From: Nocardia caishijiensis NBRC 108228
Lineage (GTDB): Bacteria; Actinomycetota; Actinomycetes; Mycobacteriales; Mycobacteriaceae
DNA: 64,000 nucleotides
Direction of reading: 5' to 3'
Assembly (NCBI RefSeq): GCF_001612825.1
Contig: NZ_BDBE01000038.1
Location: 1-64,000 of the forward strand
Shown: piece by piece, positions 17,335 to 27,374 of the stretch
Numbering within the stretch: the stretch's first letter is position 1
How the letters are laid out: each line of letters begins with the position of its first letter
The notes under the pieces: model-generated
What the model saw: only the letters and a program-made list of their open reading frames with translations
What the model was told of the DNA's origin: nothing
Database searches by the model: none
Translations under genes and position numbers: made by a program

Positions 17335-18585
17335 CTAGGCGGCGGCCCGGTCGACGCGCCGCCCACGCTCGCGGGTGGCGCGCACGCCCGACATCACCAG
17401 CGGCAGCAACCAACCGAGGGCGAACTGGTCGTAGGCCAGCAGCGCCTGGTCGAGGCGGTTGTGCACGAAACCGACCGACAGGCCCGAACGCGGGTCGACC
17501 CAGCCGAACGACCCGCCGAGCCCGATGTGGCCGAAGGCCGAGTGCGCCCCGGGCGCGGGCATCGAGTGGTAGCCCAGGTGCCACATCATCGGCATGTAGA
17601 ACAGGGCGTGGTCGAGGCGGTAGGTCTGCACGCGCCGGATGATGGCGTGGGTTTCCGGACGCAGGAACGGCGACCCGTCGAGGGTGACGCCGTCGGCGAG
17701 CCCCGCGTACAGCTGGGCGAGTCCGGCCGCGGTGGCCACGCCGTTTCCCGCGGGCATCTCGGTGTCGAGAATCGGCGGGTCCTCGCCGTCGAGGATGCCG
17801 TTGAGGCCGGTCAGATACAGGCAGCGCGCCGCGGCGCCGAGCGCGCCGGGGATACGGAAACCGACGCGGTTGAGGAACCCGGCGGCCACCGGATGCCCGG
17901 CCAGACGCAGGTGGGCCCCGGCGAGGCGGGCGTACTCGGTCGAGGAGCCCGCCGCCGGTCGCCCGAGGTGGAACCCCTCCACGCCGAGGGGGTCGGTGAC
18001 CTCCGTGCGGATGAGCTCGCTCATGCTGCGGCCGGTGACCGAGCGGGCGATGCCCGCCAGCAGCCAGCCGTAGGTGAGCGCGTGATAGGTGGGGACGCCG
18101 AGCAGCCGGTCGGGCTTGGCCATGGCCAGCCGGTCTTCCATCAGCTCGTGGTCGAGGAGTTCCTGGGCGCTGTCGGCGATCGGGGACAGCGACGACAACC
18201 CGGATCGGTGGGTGAGCACGTCGGCCACGGTGATGGCGCCCTTACCGTGCGCGGCGAAACGCGGCCAGTATTCGGCGACCGGAGCCTGGTAGTCGAGGAG
18301 GCCGCGATCGGCGAGGCGATGGATGACGGTGGCGGTGACACCCTTGGTCGCGGAGAACACGATGGAGCCGGTATTCGCCGACCAGGGCTGGTCGCCCGCG
18401 CTACCGGTCCACAGGTGTGCCAGGGGTTCACCGTGCCGATAGATCGCGATGGCGCCGCCCGCGTCGCGCCGATGTCCGACCAAGGTGGCGAACGCGCGCA
18501 CCAGCGGACCGAAACCGGTCGGCGCATAACCGCCCACACCGGTCGGAAGGGCAGCACTGTCCTGCCCGTAAGCCTCGTTGCTCAT
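17335..18585 (-). CDS. Serine hydrolase of the beta-lactamase/EstB (class C-like) family
   Basis: A 416-aa class C beta-lactamase-fold protein without a signal peptide. The nucleophile motif SxxK is S78-A-T-K81, and the second motif is YGW in YHALTYGWLLAG around residue 170, as in EstB-type esterases rather than true beta-lactamases, which carry YxN. Actinobacteria carry many such proteins as lipases or esterases (LipE/LipL-like); the substrate is unknown. It lies 76 nt downstream of treZ on the same strand and could be read with it. Confidence 0.85.
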   Translation of the reverse strand: MSNEAYGQDSAALPTGVGGYAPTGFGPLVRAFATLVGHRRDAGGAIAIYRHGEPLAHLWTGSAGDQPWSANTGSIVFSATKGVTATVIHRLADRGLLDYQAPVAEYWPRFAAHGKGAITVADVLTHRSGLSSLSPIADSAQELLDHELMEDRLAMAKPDRLLGVPTYHALTYGWLLAGIARSVTGRSMSELIRTEVTDPLGVEGFHLGRPAAGSSTEYARLAGAHLRLAGHPVAAGFLNRVGFRIPGALGAAARCLYLTGLNGILDGEDPPILDTEMPAGNGVATAAGLAQLYAGLADGVTLDGSPFLRPETHAIIRRVQTYRLDHALFYMPMMWHLGYHSMPAPGAHSAFGHIGLGGSFGWVDPRSGLSVGFVHNRLDQALLAYDQFALGWLLPLVMSGVRATRERGRRVDRAAA

Positions 18586-18661
18586 CGCACAACCGTACGA
18601 CCGTTATGTCGCCTCGGCAACGATCTCGCCCGCACCGTGGCCGAGCTGTGGCCGCGAGCGG

Positions 18662-20413
18662 TCAGTCGGTGACCACGGTTCCCGCGCCCTCCCCTTCCTC
18701 GAGCACGACGAAACTGTGACCCGAAACAAGAGTTCCCCCATCGTTTTCTGTCGCGGGCGCCCACGCCAGCAGCACCCGGCCGTACACCGGGATCACCGCC
18801 TCGTCCTCGGACAGGTTGCACACCACCGAGATCCGGCCGCGTCGCAGCACGAACCAGCGGGCGCGCTCGTCGTAGTCGGCCCAGACCCGTTCCAACCAGG
18901 GATCACCGAACTCGGGCCGCGACTTGCGCAGGGCGAGCAGGGCGCGATAGCAGGCCAGTAGCCGGGCGTGCGGTTCACGGCCGCGTTCGGTCCAGTCGAG
19001 TTTCGAGCGGGTGAAGGTGACCGGATCCTGGGGATCGGGGACGTCGTCGGTGGCCCAGCCGTGGGCGGCGAACTCGGCGCGGCGGCCGTCGGCGGTCGCG
19101 GCGCCGATGACGGGGTCGGTGTGGGAGGTGAAGAACTGGAACGGCGTGCGCGCGCCCCATTCCTCGCCCATGAACAGCATCGGCGTACTCGCGGACAGCA
19201 GCACCAGAGCCGCTTTCACCGCCAGTTGGCCGGGAGTGAGGTAGTCGCTGGGGCGGTCGCCGAGGGCGCGGTTGCCGATCTGGTCGTGGTTGCAGGTGTA
19301 ACCGAGCAGGGCACTGCCGGGGATCAGGTCGCGGCGGATCGGGATGCCGTGGGTTCGGCCACGGAAGCTGGAATACGTTGCGGCGTGGAAGAACCCGTGG
19401 GTGAGGGTTTGCGCCAGGCAGGCCAGTGAGCCGAAATCGGCGTAGTAACCCTGTCTTTCGCCGGAGACGGCGGTGTGCACGGCGTGGTGGAGGTCGTCGT
19501 TCCACTGGCCGGTCAGGCCGTAGCCGCCCGCCGCACGCGGGGTGATCAGGCGTGGGTCGTTGAGATCGCTTTCGGCGATGAGGGTGAGCGGGCGGCCCAG
19601 ATGTGCTGAGAGGGCGGCTGTTTCGATGACGAGTTCTTCGAGCAGGTGGGTGGCGGTGTGGTCGACGAGGGCGTGGACGGCGTCGAGGCGCAGTGCGTCG
19701 ATGTGGAAGTCGCGCAACCAGCGCAGGGCGTTGTCGATGATGTGGCGGCGCACGGCATCGGAGCCGGGACCGTCCAGGTTCACACTCTGCCCCCAGGTGT
19801 TGCGGCCGGTGGTGAGGTAGGGCCCGAAGCGTGGGAGGTAGTTGCCGGAGGGGCCGAGATGGTTGTAGACAACGTCGAGGCAGACCGCGAGGCCGCGGGC
19901 GTGGCAGGCGTCAACGAAACGTTGCAGACCGTCGGGGCCGCCGTAGGTTTCCTGCACCGCGTACCAGAGCACCCCGTCGTAACCCCAGTTGTGGGTGCCG
20001 TCGAAGGCGTTCACCGGCATGAGTTCCACGGTGGTGACGCCGAGTTCGACCAAATGGTCGAGGTGTTCGATCGCGGCGTCGAAGGTGCCTTCCGGAGTAA
20101 AGATGCCGATGTGCAATTCGTAGAAGACCGAGCCCGCCAGCTGCCTGCCGGTCCAGGACCGATCAGTCCAGACAGAGCTGTCGAGGTCGTGGACGGCGGA
20201 CAGGGCGTGGACGCCGTTGGGCTGACGCGGTGAGCGCGGGTCGGGCAACACCGCCGGGTCGTCGTCGATGAGGAACCCGTACTCCGCGCCCTGACCGGCC
20301 TCGGCCCGCACCGACCACCAGCCGCCGCCGTTGCGGCGCATGGGGTGAACCACCCCCTCGAGTTGCAGTCGCATCGCGCTCGCCTCCGGCGCCCACACCC
20401 GAAACTGCCTCAT
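18662..20413 (-). CDS. treZ: Malto-oligosyltrehalose trehalohydrolase TreZ
   Basis: TreZ hydrolyses the alpha-1,4 bond next to the terminal trehalose unit made by TreY, releasing trehalose. The frame runs upstream to 20557, but ATG 20413 gives a normal 583-aa protein starting MRQFRVWAPEASAMRLQL. It has an N-terminal CBM48-like domain (1-100) and a GH13 barrel with LDVVYNHLGPSGNYLPRFGP, ALRLDAVHAL (nucleophile D244) and LIAESDLNDPR (acid/base E281), plus the TreZ-specific LLGYTCNHDQIGNR. Intact and complete. It is separated from treXY and oppositely oriented. Confidence 0.95.
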   Translation of the reverse strand: MRQFRVWAPEASAMRLQLEGVVHPMRRNGGGWWSVRAEAGQGAEYGFLIDDDPAVLPDPRSPRQPNGVHALSAVHDLDSSVWTDRSWTGRQLAGSVFYELHIGIFTPEGTFDAAIEHLDHLVELGVTTVELMPVNAFDGTHNWGYDGVLWYAVQETYGGPDGLQRFVDACHARGLAVCLDVVYNHLGPSGNYLPRFGPYLTTGRNTWGQSVNLDGPGSDAVRRHIIDNALRWLRDFHIDALRLDAVHALVDHTATHLLEELVIETAALSAHLGRPLTLIAESDLNDPRLITPRAAGGYGLTGQWNDDLHHAVHTAVSGERQGYYADFGSLACLAQTLTHGFFHAATYSSFRGRTHGIPIRRDLIPGSALLGYTCNHDQIGNRALGDRPSDYLTPGQLAVKAALVLLSASTPMLFMGEEWGARTPFQFFTSHTDPVIGAATADGRRAEFAAHGWATDDVPDPQDPVTFTRSKLDWTERGREPHARLLACYRALLALRKSRPEFGDPWLERVWADYDERARWFVLRRGRISVVCNLSEDEAVIPVYGRVLLAWAPATENDGGTLVSGHSFVVLEEGEGAGTVVTD

Positions 20414-20638
20414 ACCGTCAGCATCGCACGGCTCGGCGCGGCACGCCCGGGCAACGATTGCCGAGCGGTCGCGGTGCCTGGTGCCCGCAGATCGGCGGCC
20501 GAAGAACCCGCAGCCGCCGATTCTCCGGATCGGCCTCGACATCACCCCCGTCGACACGTCGAGCGCGAGCCCGGCGGCCGCTGTGTGCGTGATCGTCGGG
20601 GTGCCCGGTCGGCCATCCAGACATCGTTTTGCGTCTGG

Positions 20639-22585
20639 TCATCGGGCGAAAGCGGCGACGCCGACCGGGCCTACGCCGATACACAGCGACTGTTCGAGCT
20701 CGAGCGGCCGGATGCGCAGGGCGTCCCCGCCGCCGAGCAGTCGGACATACACCGTGTTCAGGCCCTTTCGCACGTCGGCGACGGTTTCGGTGTCGCCGTC
20801 GAAGGACACCGCGATTCGGCCGTCGCGGTCGGCGAGGTAGTTGAGCTGGGCGGTCCAGTCGCGGATCTGCATGGGGCCGTCCAAGGGGATCGAGGTGCCG
20901 GCGCGTACGCGGTGGCCGCACTGTGGTTCCGAGCCAGGGGTGATGGAACGGTTCCACCAGACGTACGCGTCGACGATTTCGCCGGTGTCGGTGATCATCC
21001 GCAGCGTCGGGGTCGCGGCGGCGAAGGTGGTCGGCGTCGCGATCGGGGCGAGGACGTGGTCGGTCATGTTCTGAGGGAAAGCCAACGGGTTCAAGACATT
21101 CCACGGGACTTCCTGCGGCAGCAGTGGGGCGTCCCTCGTCGCGGGGAGGGCGGCGCGCACACCGGTGATGTAGGTGCGGGCGGGGCTCGGTTCCCACGAT
21201 CGGGTGAAAGTGATCGTCGAGACGACGCTACTCAGCACGAACAGGACGACAGGTATCGCGGACAACGTCGAGGTGAGGTCTGCGGTTTTCGGGGGGCGCG
21301 ACATCAGGCCGATGCGCGGCCGGGAACCATCGACCGAACCTGTCTTCGACCGGAGCTCACCGGGCGGCATGCCTGCGGTGCGCGGACGAGTATCCGACGG
21401 GTCGGGCTCGGGTGGGCTGGACGAATTCTGTTGCGCGACAGTGCTGGCCGGTGCCCGAAGAATCAGAGCCAAAGAGACGGTGGCGATCACGGCGAAGTCG
21501 GCGAAGTAGCGCATCGACTGGAGCAGCAGGGCGGCGGTGCCTGGCCCGTCGCGCAGCACGATCACCGGGGCGATGGTCGCGATGCCGTACCCCGCGGCAC
21601 ACAACCACACCACAGCCACACGCGCGCGACTGCGAATCGTCCACGCCGCCAACAGGATCAGCGACATCCAGCAGAGAAATACGGCGACGCCCGGCGGGTC
21701 GGCCCACGGGGTGGCCGGTTGCCATCGCTCCCACCGCCACGGACCGCCGAACAGGGCGGGAACGAGCCCGTCGGACAGCGCCCGACTGAGCAGCGCACCG
21801 GGGTCCTCGGGTCCGGTCAACCCACGCGGACGTTGGATAACCAGCAGGAACACGGCAGCCCAGGTGAGCAGTACCGCACCACCCGCCGCCCACAGCAGTC
21901 CCCCGCGACTGACGGCGGCTCGCCAGGGCTGCCCGGCGACGTGGGCCGACAACGCGACCACCGCGAACGCCACCGGCAGCACGACGATCGACTTCTCGAA
22001 CGACAGCAATGCCACAGCGAAGACGAGAGCACCCGATACCGCGTACCGCCGCTGACCCGTCCGCGCCAGCAGAACAGCGTCCGCACTCACCCACGCCAGC
22101 GCGATCTGCAACGGCAAGGCGTTCACCGCCGCCGCCCACCAGGCGAACGCGGGCACGGTCAACGGCACGAACAGGTAGAACACCAGCGGCCCGAGCACGC
22201 ACCGCCGCCACCCCATCAACACGACCAGCAGCCGCAGCACCGCCACCGACGCCACCAACTGCAACCCGACCAACACGGCAGCGGCCACACCCCAGCTCAT
22301 CGGCGCGACCTGCGTGACCACCCAGGTCAACGCGATCGCCAACGGCATCACATGCCCGTCATGACTGGTGAGCAGCAACTCCGCCGACCACAGCGAATGC
22401 CTGCTCACCTGCCCGATCAGAATGAAATCGTCCCAGTAGAAGAACCCGGACGCGGCCACCCAACCCCGCAGAACCAACTGGGCGACGATCAATCCGGCGG
22501 CCACTCCTACCACCGCGCGCACCGACCACGCCCGACGAGCGGACGACGCGGTCGACGGTGGCGAGTCGATCAGCGTCACAGCCAT
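20639..22585 (-). CDS. Large polytopic membrane protein, possibly GT-C-like
   Basis: A 648-aa integral membrane protein starting MAVTLIDSPPS (a GAGAGG ribosome site precedes the ATG at 22585). About ten hydrophobic helices occupy residues 20-430, followed by a short loop and one more helix near 475. The C-terminal ~160 residues are soluble and probably extracytoplasmic, with two cysteines. An early loop contains FFYWDDFILIGQ, an acidic first-loop motif reminiscent of GT-C glycosyltransferases that use polyprenyl-phosphate sugars, but I cannot identify a specific family. 225 nt lie between its stop and treZ. Confidence 0.75.
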   Translation of the reverse strand: MAVTLIDSPPSTASSARRAWSVRAVVGVAAGLIVAQLVLRGWVAASGFFYWDDFILIGQVSRHSLWSAELLLTSHDGHVMPLAIALTWVVTQVAPMSWGVAAAVLVGLQLVASVAVLRLLVVLMGWRRCVLGPLVFYLFVPLTVPAFAWWAAAVNALPLQIALAWVSADAVLLARTGQRRYAVSGALVFAVALLSFEKSIVVLPVAFAVVALSAHVAGQPWRAAVSRGGLLWAAGGAVLLTWAAVFLLVIQRPRGLTGPEDPGALLSRALSDGLVPALFGGPWRWERWQPATPWADPPGVAVFLCWMSLILLAAWTIRSRARVAVVWLCAAGYGIATIAPVIVLRDGPGTAALLLQSMRYFADFAVIATVSLALILRAPASTVAQQNSSSPPEPDPSDTRPRTAGMPPGELRSKTGSVDGSRPRIGLMSRPPKTADLTSTLSAIPVVLFVLSSVVSTITFTRSWEPSPARTYITGVRAALPATRDAPLLPQEVPWNVLNPLAFPQNMTDHVLAPIATPTTFAAATPTLRMITDTGEIVDAYVWWNRSITPGSEPQCGHRVRAGTSIPLDGPMQIRDWTAQLNYLADRDGRIAVSFDGDTETVADVRKGLNTVYVRLLGGGDALRIRPLELEQSLCIGVGPVGVAAFAR

Positions 22586-22752
22586 CACGCCTCTCGACGC
22601 TAGCCCGTTCGTCCCGGACCAGCCATCACCCCACCCGGCTCGGTGTCGCACACCGAACAGCGCCGGGGAATTCGGTGAGACTTCCTGGTCGGACGATCAG
22701 CGGCCATTCGTGGTTCGTCGTCGTGGAGCGTGTGGCGCCGCTGAGGATGAGG

Positions 22753-25700
22753 TCAGGCGGTTGCCACCGCGTCGTTGATCGATCGGATGACGCCGACGAG
22801 CCGGGTCGCCTGTTCGGGCGCGAACAGTTGCGTCGGCCCCTGCGGCGCCCGGTCGGTGAACGGCGCCTTGAACAGCAGCTTCGGGTCCATCTCGCCGTGC
22901 CGGGTGAGGTGCCCGACGACGAGATCGATGAAGTCGATCTGACTGGCGGTCGCGGTCCGTTCACCGAGGAATTCCGCGAACGCCGCCTGCACGGCCTGCC
23001 GATCCAGGCCGACCAGCGAGCGGACGAAACGGGCGAGTCCGTGGGCGTTGGCGACGGCGCGTTCCATCTCCTCAGCAGCGCCCGCTCCGCTGCGAGCCAG
23101 CAATTCTTCGAGCGATTCCAGGTCTGCCGATGTCAACGGCTTGCCCGACCGCAGTTTCCGCAGCGCCAGGTTGTCGGGCTGGCGGCGCAGGTAGTCACGC
23201 AGCTTCGCCGTGTAACGCTCGACATCGGTACCGGACCGCATCTCCGGCATGTCCCGTTCCACGACTTCGCCGAGCGAATCGGTGAAGTCGGTGTAGACGA
23301 CGACACGTTTCCTCTTGGGGAGGAGACCGACGATCGAACGGACCTCGCGCCGCGCGTGTTCGAGCATCTCGACGGTGACATCGGCCCACCATTCCTCGCT
23401 CGCGACCTCGCGTAGCAGTTCTTCCTTGGCCTTGACCTTCGGAATGGTGAGCCCTTCGTCCAGCAGTCCGTCCGCGACGCCGCGGACGATGTCGGCGTGC
23501 CGCGTCAGCGTGCCGTCGCCGACGACGACGGCGAGCTGCCCGCGCAGGACCGCGAGGTCGAATCGCTTGGCCATCTCGTCGGTGTCGCGGACGGTGGTGG
23601 GCAGGTCGGCCAGTGTGGCGACGATCTCGGCGGCGCGCTGTTCCAGAACCGAGTCCCAGGCAGCGCGGTCGGCATACTTCTCCACCTCACGACGCCGGGT
23701 ACGAACGATGAAGTTGTCGGTGCGCATACCGGCGACCTGCGCGTGCAGCAGGTCGGCGGTGGCGCGACGCAGCCCGGGCGAGACGCCGGACTGATCGAGC
23801 GCGGCGAGTAGTTCGGTTCGGGTGGTGAAGAGCCGATGCGAAAGTGACGGCGCCAGCGCGCCTTCGGAAGCCTCCGGGTGTTGTTCGAAATAGTCGAAGT
23901 TGGCGCACACGTCGAAGACGAAGAAGTCGGTCTTGTCCTGGTCAGGACCGTACAGATCGGGGCGCAACCGGGTGCCGCGCCCGACCATCTGCCAGAACTT
24001 CGACCTCGACCGCACCGGCTTGAAGAACACCAGGTTGACGACCTCGGGCACGTCGATGCCGGTGTCGAGCATGTCGACCGAGATCGCGACATGCGGTTCC
24101 TGCTCAGGCTGGGAGAACTTGTCGATGAGGTCCTGGCTGTAGCTCACCGAGTGGGTGATGACCCGCGCGAACGAGCCCTTGAGCTCCGGGTAGTTGGCAT
24201 CGAACCGCTCGGCGATGAACCGGGCGTGCAGCTCGTTCTTCGCGAAGACGATGGTCTTGCCGAGCCGGTCGCCGCCCGCGACCCGGTGTCCGTGGGTCAT
24301 CAGCGTCTCGAGGACCTTGTCGACGGTGTCGATGTTGAACAGCCACTTGTTGACGGCCTCGGCCTGGACCACGTCCGGGATCTCGTCCTCGGCGACGTCG
24401 TCACCCCAATCGATGGACTCGTAGCGTTTGCGCTCCTCCTCGGAGAGGGCGGAGTAGCGGATTCCCTCGAGCGGGAAGGTCAACGGCACGTTCACCGCGC
24501 GCGGCCGGACGAGGTACCCGTCGGCGATGGCCTGGTCGAGCGAATAGTCGTGCGTCGGGACACCGGTTTCGAGGTGGAACAGCTGGTAGGTGTTGTAGTC
24601 CACCTCGTCCTTAGGCGTGGCGGTGAGCCCGAGGAGCAAGGCGTCGAAGTATCGGAAGATGTGGCGGTACTTCTGGTACACCGAACGGTGCGCCTCGTCG
24701 ATCACGATGAGGTCGAAGTATCCGGGACCGAATTTCCTTGTCGTACCGTCTGTTTCGTCGATGAGGCCCATCATCGTGGGATACGTGGAGACGTATACGC
24801 GGCCGTCGGTGTTCTTGTCGGTCAGCAGGTTCACCGGCGACGAGTCGGGCAGGTGGGTTTTGAACGCGCCGACGGCCTGCTTCACGAGGGCCTTGCGGTC
24901 GGCGAGGAACAGCACCCGCTTGACCCAGTTGGCGCGCATCAGCATGTCGGCGAGCGCGACAACGGTGCGTGTCTTCCCGGCTCCGGTGGCCATGACGAGC
25001 AGCGCGGCCCGCTGGTTCTCGACTTCGAACCGCTCGGTGACGGCACGGATCGCCCGCTCCTGGTACGGGCGGCCAGCGATCTCGTGCGGGACGGGGATCG
25101 TGCCCAGCGGCTTGCTCGTCGTCCGGCGGGCGACAAGGAGTTCGAGTTCGTCGCGGGTGTGGAAACCGGCGACTTCTCGTGGCGGGTAGCGCAGGTCGTC
25201 CCAGAAGTGGTGTTCGAAACCGTTGCTGTAGTAGACGACCGGTCGCCTGCCGAACTTCTGCTCGAGGCAGTCGGCGTAGAGCTTGGCCTGCTGCTGACCG
25301 GCGTGCGGATCGACGGAGGTCTTCTTCGCCTCCACGACAGCGAGCGGCAGGCCATCCGCGCCCCACAGCACGTAGTCGGCGTAACCGTTCTTCCCGTCGG
25401 GCATTCCGGCGACCAGATATTCGCGATCCCGCGGCTGATCCAGCGCCCAGCCCGATTCGTTGAGCATGAGGTCGACGAGGTCGCGGCGGGTCTGTGCCTC
25501 GTCGTAGTCGTGGGTGTCCGGGGCCGCCGCGCTCGCCTGTTGTGCGCTGAGGATCTGCGTCCGCAACTCGGCGATCAGCTGCTCATAGCTGGCTTTCTCG
25601 AGGTCCGCGGTTTCGGCGGCCTCGTCGCGAGCCTTCAGCTGCGCGATGAGATCCTGCTTTTCGGCCTCGGACTGCTCGAGCTGCGCGTCCTTTGCCGCCA

Positions 25701-26193
25701 GTTCCGCTTCGAGCTTGCCGAGCTGCGCAACGGTTTTGGCGACGACGGCACCGCCACCGGGCTTGGGCAGCCGGGCGGGGTCGAACTGCTGCTGCGGCGA
25801 CGGCTTGCTCGACGGCTGCGTCGCGAACTTGCGGGCCAGCCACGACATGATGTGGAACAGTTCGGCGAGCGCCTTGGTCCCCGAATCCTTGGGCACCGGC
25901 TTGTCGTCGTGCACAGCCGCATTGCCGAGACGGCGGATGAGGTCCATCTTCGTGATGATCCGGTGGTCCGCGACGCCCGCGAACGCACCATGGTGGATCC
26001 GGGCTGCCAGGTCGGACTTGTACGGCTCGGACAGATTCTGGGTCTGGTATATCCATTTCACGGTGTGTTCGACCGTGCGGCGGGCATAGAAGCAGGTGGT
26101 CCTCGGGTCGAACAGCGCGTCACGCTCAGCATTGCGCACCTCGGCATGCAGTTGCGGCCATTCGGCCCGCAGGAATTCGAAGTTCCCCACCAT
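22753..26193 (-). CDS. hsdR: Type I restriction enzyme R subunit HsdR
   Basis: The motor and nuclease subunit of a type I restriction-modification system. Of 1146 aa, residues 1-125 form a DUF4145-like helical domain, about 150-215 a coiled coil, and about 240-310 the PD-(D/E)XK nuclease (D273 in YADYVLW, E288-A-K290). SF2 translocase motifs start with ATGAGKT (402-408), then DEAHRS, GLTATP and QMVGRGTRL. The C-terminal helical part should dock on the methylase. It is separated from hsdM/hsdS (37.7-40.4 kb) by about 11.5 kb of other genes. GAGG precedes the ATG. Confidence 0.94.
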   Translation of the reverse strand: MVGNFEFLRAEWPQLHAEVRNAERDALFDPRTTCFYARRTVEHTVKWIYQTQNLSEPYKSDLAARIHHGAFAGVADHRIITKMDLIRRLGNAAVHDDKPVPKDSGTKALAELFHIMSWLARKFATQPSSKPSPQQQFDPARLPKPGGGAVVAKTVAQLGKLEAELAAKDAQLEQSEAEKQDLIAQLKARDEAAETADLEKASYEQLIAELRTQILSAQQASAAAPDTHDYDEAQTRRDLVDLMLNESGWALDQPRDREYLVAGMPDGKNGYADYVLWGADGLPLAVVEAKKTSVDPHAGQQQAKLYADCLEQKFGRRPVVYYSNGFEHHFWDDLRYPPREVAGFHTRDELELLVARRTTSKPLGTIPVPHEIAGRPYQERAIRAVTERFEVENQRAALLVMATGAGKTRTVVALADMLMRANWVKRVLFLADRKALVKQAVGAFKTHLPDSSPVNLLTDKNTDGRVYVSTYPTMMGLIDETDGTTRKFGPGYFDLIVIDEAHRSVYQKYRHIFRYFDALLLGLTATPKDEVDYNTYQLFHLETGVPTHDYSLDQAIADGYLVRPRAVNVPLTFPLEGIRYSALSEEERKRYESIDWGDDVAEDEIPDVVQAEAVNKWLFNIDTVDKVLETLMTHGHRVAGGDRLGKTIVFAKNELHARFIAERFDANYPELKGSFARVITHSVSYSQDLIDKFSQPEQEPHVAISVDMLDTGIDVPEVVNLVFFKPVRSRSKFWQMVGRGTRLRPDLYGPDQDKTDFFVFDVCANFDYFEQHPEASEGALAPSLSHRLFTTRTELLAALDQSGVSPGLRRATADLLHAQVAGMRTDNFIVRTRRREVEKYADRAAWDSVLEQRAAEIVATLADLPTTVRDTDEMAKRFDLAVLRGQLAVVVGDGTLTRHADIVRGVADGLLDEGLTIPKVKAKEELLREVASEEWWADVTVEMLEHARREVRSIVGLLPKRKRVVVYTDFTDSLGEVVERDMPEMRSGTDVERYTAKLRDYLRRQPDNLALRKLRSGKPLTSADLESLEELLARSGAGAAEEMERAVANAHGLARFVRSLVGLDRQAVQAAFAEFLGERTATASQIDFIDLVVGHLTRHGEMDPKLLFKAPFTDRAPQGPTQLFAPEQATRLVGVIRSINDAVATA

Positions 26194-26340
26194 GACCTCG
26201 GTCCCTTCTCTACCGTATGCGCAGCGCGCAGTGACGTGTGGTCTGTGCTCGATCTTGGCACAGGCATCCGTGCTTCCCCGGAGCCTTCAGACATTACGGG
26301 CAGGGTCCGACAAGTTCCCCGTCGTCACCGCGAGCAGAGG

Positions 26341-26916
26341 TCATCGGCCGGAGATGCGCGCGAGAACGGCGGCTGCGAAGTCCTTGTTGTGATACTGCCC
26401 GTAAGACCCGCGCCCTGCGGCGAGAAGCTCCGCGAGCGGGCGGATCGCCGCGGTGAGGGGCAGGCTGAAGAACTGGTCGTCGGCGCCTTCGTCGGAGAGA
26501 AACCAGTCGACAACAATGCCGTCACCACCTGCTGAAGCCATGGTTGTCCGGTCGAAATGCAACAGCGGGAACATGTTTCGCAACTGATCGAGCGAACGGG
26601 CGCTCGCCGCCACCAGAGCGGACTCCGACACATACAGCGCGACGCGGTAATCCACGATCCGACCGTCCTGTGGAAACCGCTCGACATAGAGCACCTCCAT
26701 CGGCCCCACGCACAACGTGAACAGCCGCTCACGCTCGGTAGTCCGATTCGTTGCGGGGAGCGCGCTGAGCGTCCACCTGACCAACTCCCCGTCGGCGGGG
26801 TTGTCGAACGCGTCCGTGAGATAGTCGGCGATGAGGTCGACCACCGGCTCGAAGAACGGATCCTGTTGCAGGGCAGCGAAATTCTCGGGACCAGCTGCGG
26901 GGTGGGGTGTGCTCAT
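26341..26916 (-). CDS. Unknown protein in the restriction locus
   Basis: A 191-aa soluble protein from ATG 26916 (MSTPHPAAGPENF); an in-frame extension to 27003 is less likely. It has no signal, membrane segment or catalytic motif I recognise. Residues 55-150 alternate strands and helices (LFTLCVGPMEVLYVERFPQD, RVALYVSESALV), and the tail GSYGQYHNKDFAAAVL may be conserved. It lies 147 nt upstream of hsdR on the same strand and downstream of the small acidic gene at 27045. It may be a defence-island accessory protein, but nothing in the sequence proves that. Confidence 0.65.
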   Translation of the reverse strand: MSTPHPAAGPENFAALQQDPFFEPVVDLIADYLTDAFDNPADGELVRWTLSALPATNRTTERERLFTLCVGPMEVLYVERFPQDGRIVDYRVALYVSESALVAASARSLDQLRNMFPLLHFDRTTMASAGGDGIVVDWFLSDEGADDQFFSLPLTAAIRPLAELLAAGRGSYGQYHNKDFAAAVLARISGR

Positions 26917-27044
26917 GGGAGTACTCGTATCACTCGATATGTACCTCGTCGACATCGACCACGATGAAGGTTCGGCGGGTCGGAACACCCTGTCGCGCGG
27001 CACGACCGGTGTCGAAGGAGGGCGCAGGTCCCGATGGCATTCAA

Positions 27045-27278
27045 CTATTCGTCGGCAGCACCTCCGACTTGAAACGAGCGACCACCCTGATTGGGTTCGA
27101 TACCCGCGAGCTTACAAATCCGCATCAGCTGTCGGTCCGTAAGGTCATATCCCAGCGCGAGCTCGTCGACCTCGACACCAAGTATCTCGGCGATCGTGTC
27201 GAGACCAATATTCGTTATATCGAAATCCTCAGCCAGAAGATCGGTCTGATCGTCGAACGCTTCGAGGAATACCCTCAT
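27045..27278 (-). CDS. Small acidic protein, DUF7683-like
   Basis: A 77-aa acidic protein of helix-loop-helix character: EDFDITNIGLDTIAEILGVE followed by LALGYDLTDRQLMRICKLAG. It resembles small immunity or accessory proteins of the DUF7683 type, where a similar pattern of a short acidic helix, an Ile/Leu-rich helix and a Tyr-Asp-Leu segment occurs; this match is from memory and tentative. It lies 96 nt downstream of the GHKL-nuclease gene on the same strand. Confidence 0.6.
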   Translation of the reverse strand: MRVFLEAFDDQTDLLAEDFDITNIGLDTIAEILGVEVDELALGYDLTDRQLMRICKLAGIEPNQGGRSFQVGGAADE

Positions 27279-27374
27279 CGCTCTACCCTTCGGTGTTCGG
27301 ACCGGCAGCCGTGCGCTCGGACGGGACGGCTGTGATGGTTCGCTGTGTCCGGTCGGCGACGCCGTAGTCGATCA

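Noticed and set aside
20345..22603. A 752-codon plus-strand frame opposite the membrane protein
   Set aside because: Its translation is Arg/Gln/His/Pro-rich with no fold; the opposite frame has regular membrane helices.
23878..26535. An 885-codon plus-strand frame opposite hsdR
   Set aside because: No recognisable protein content and fully antisense to the intact hsdR.
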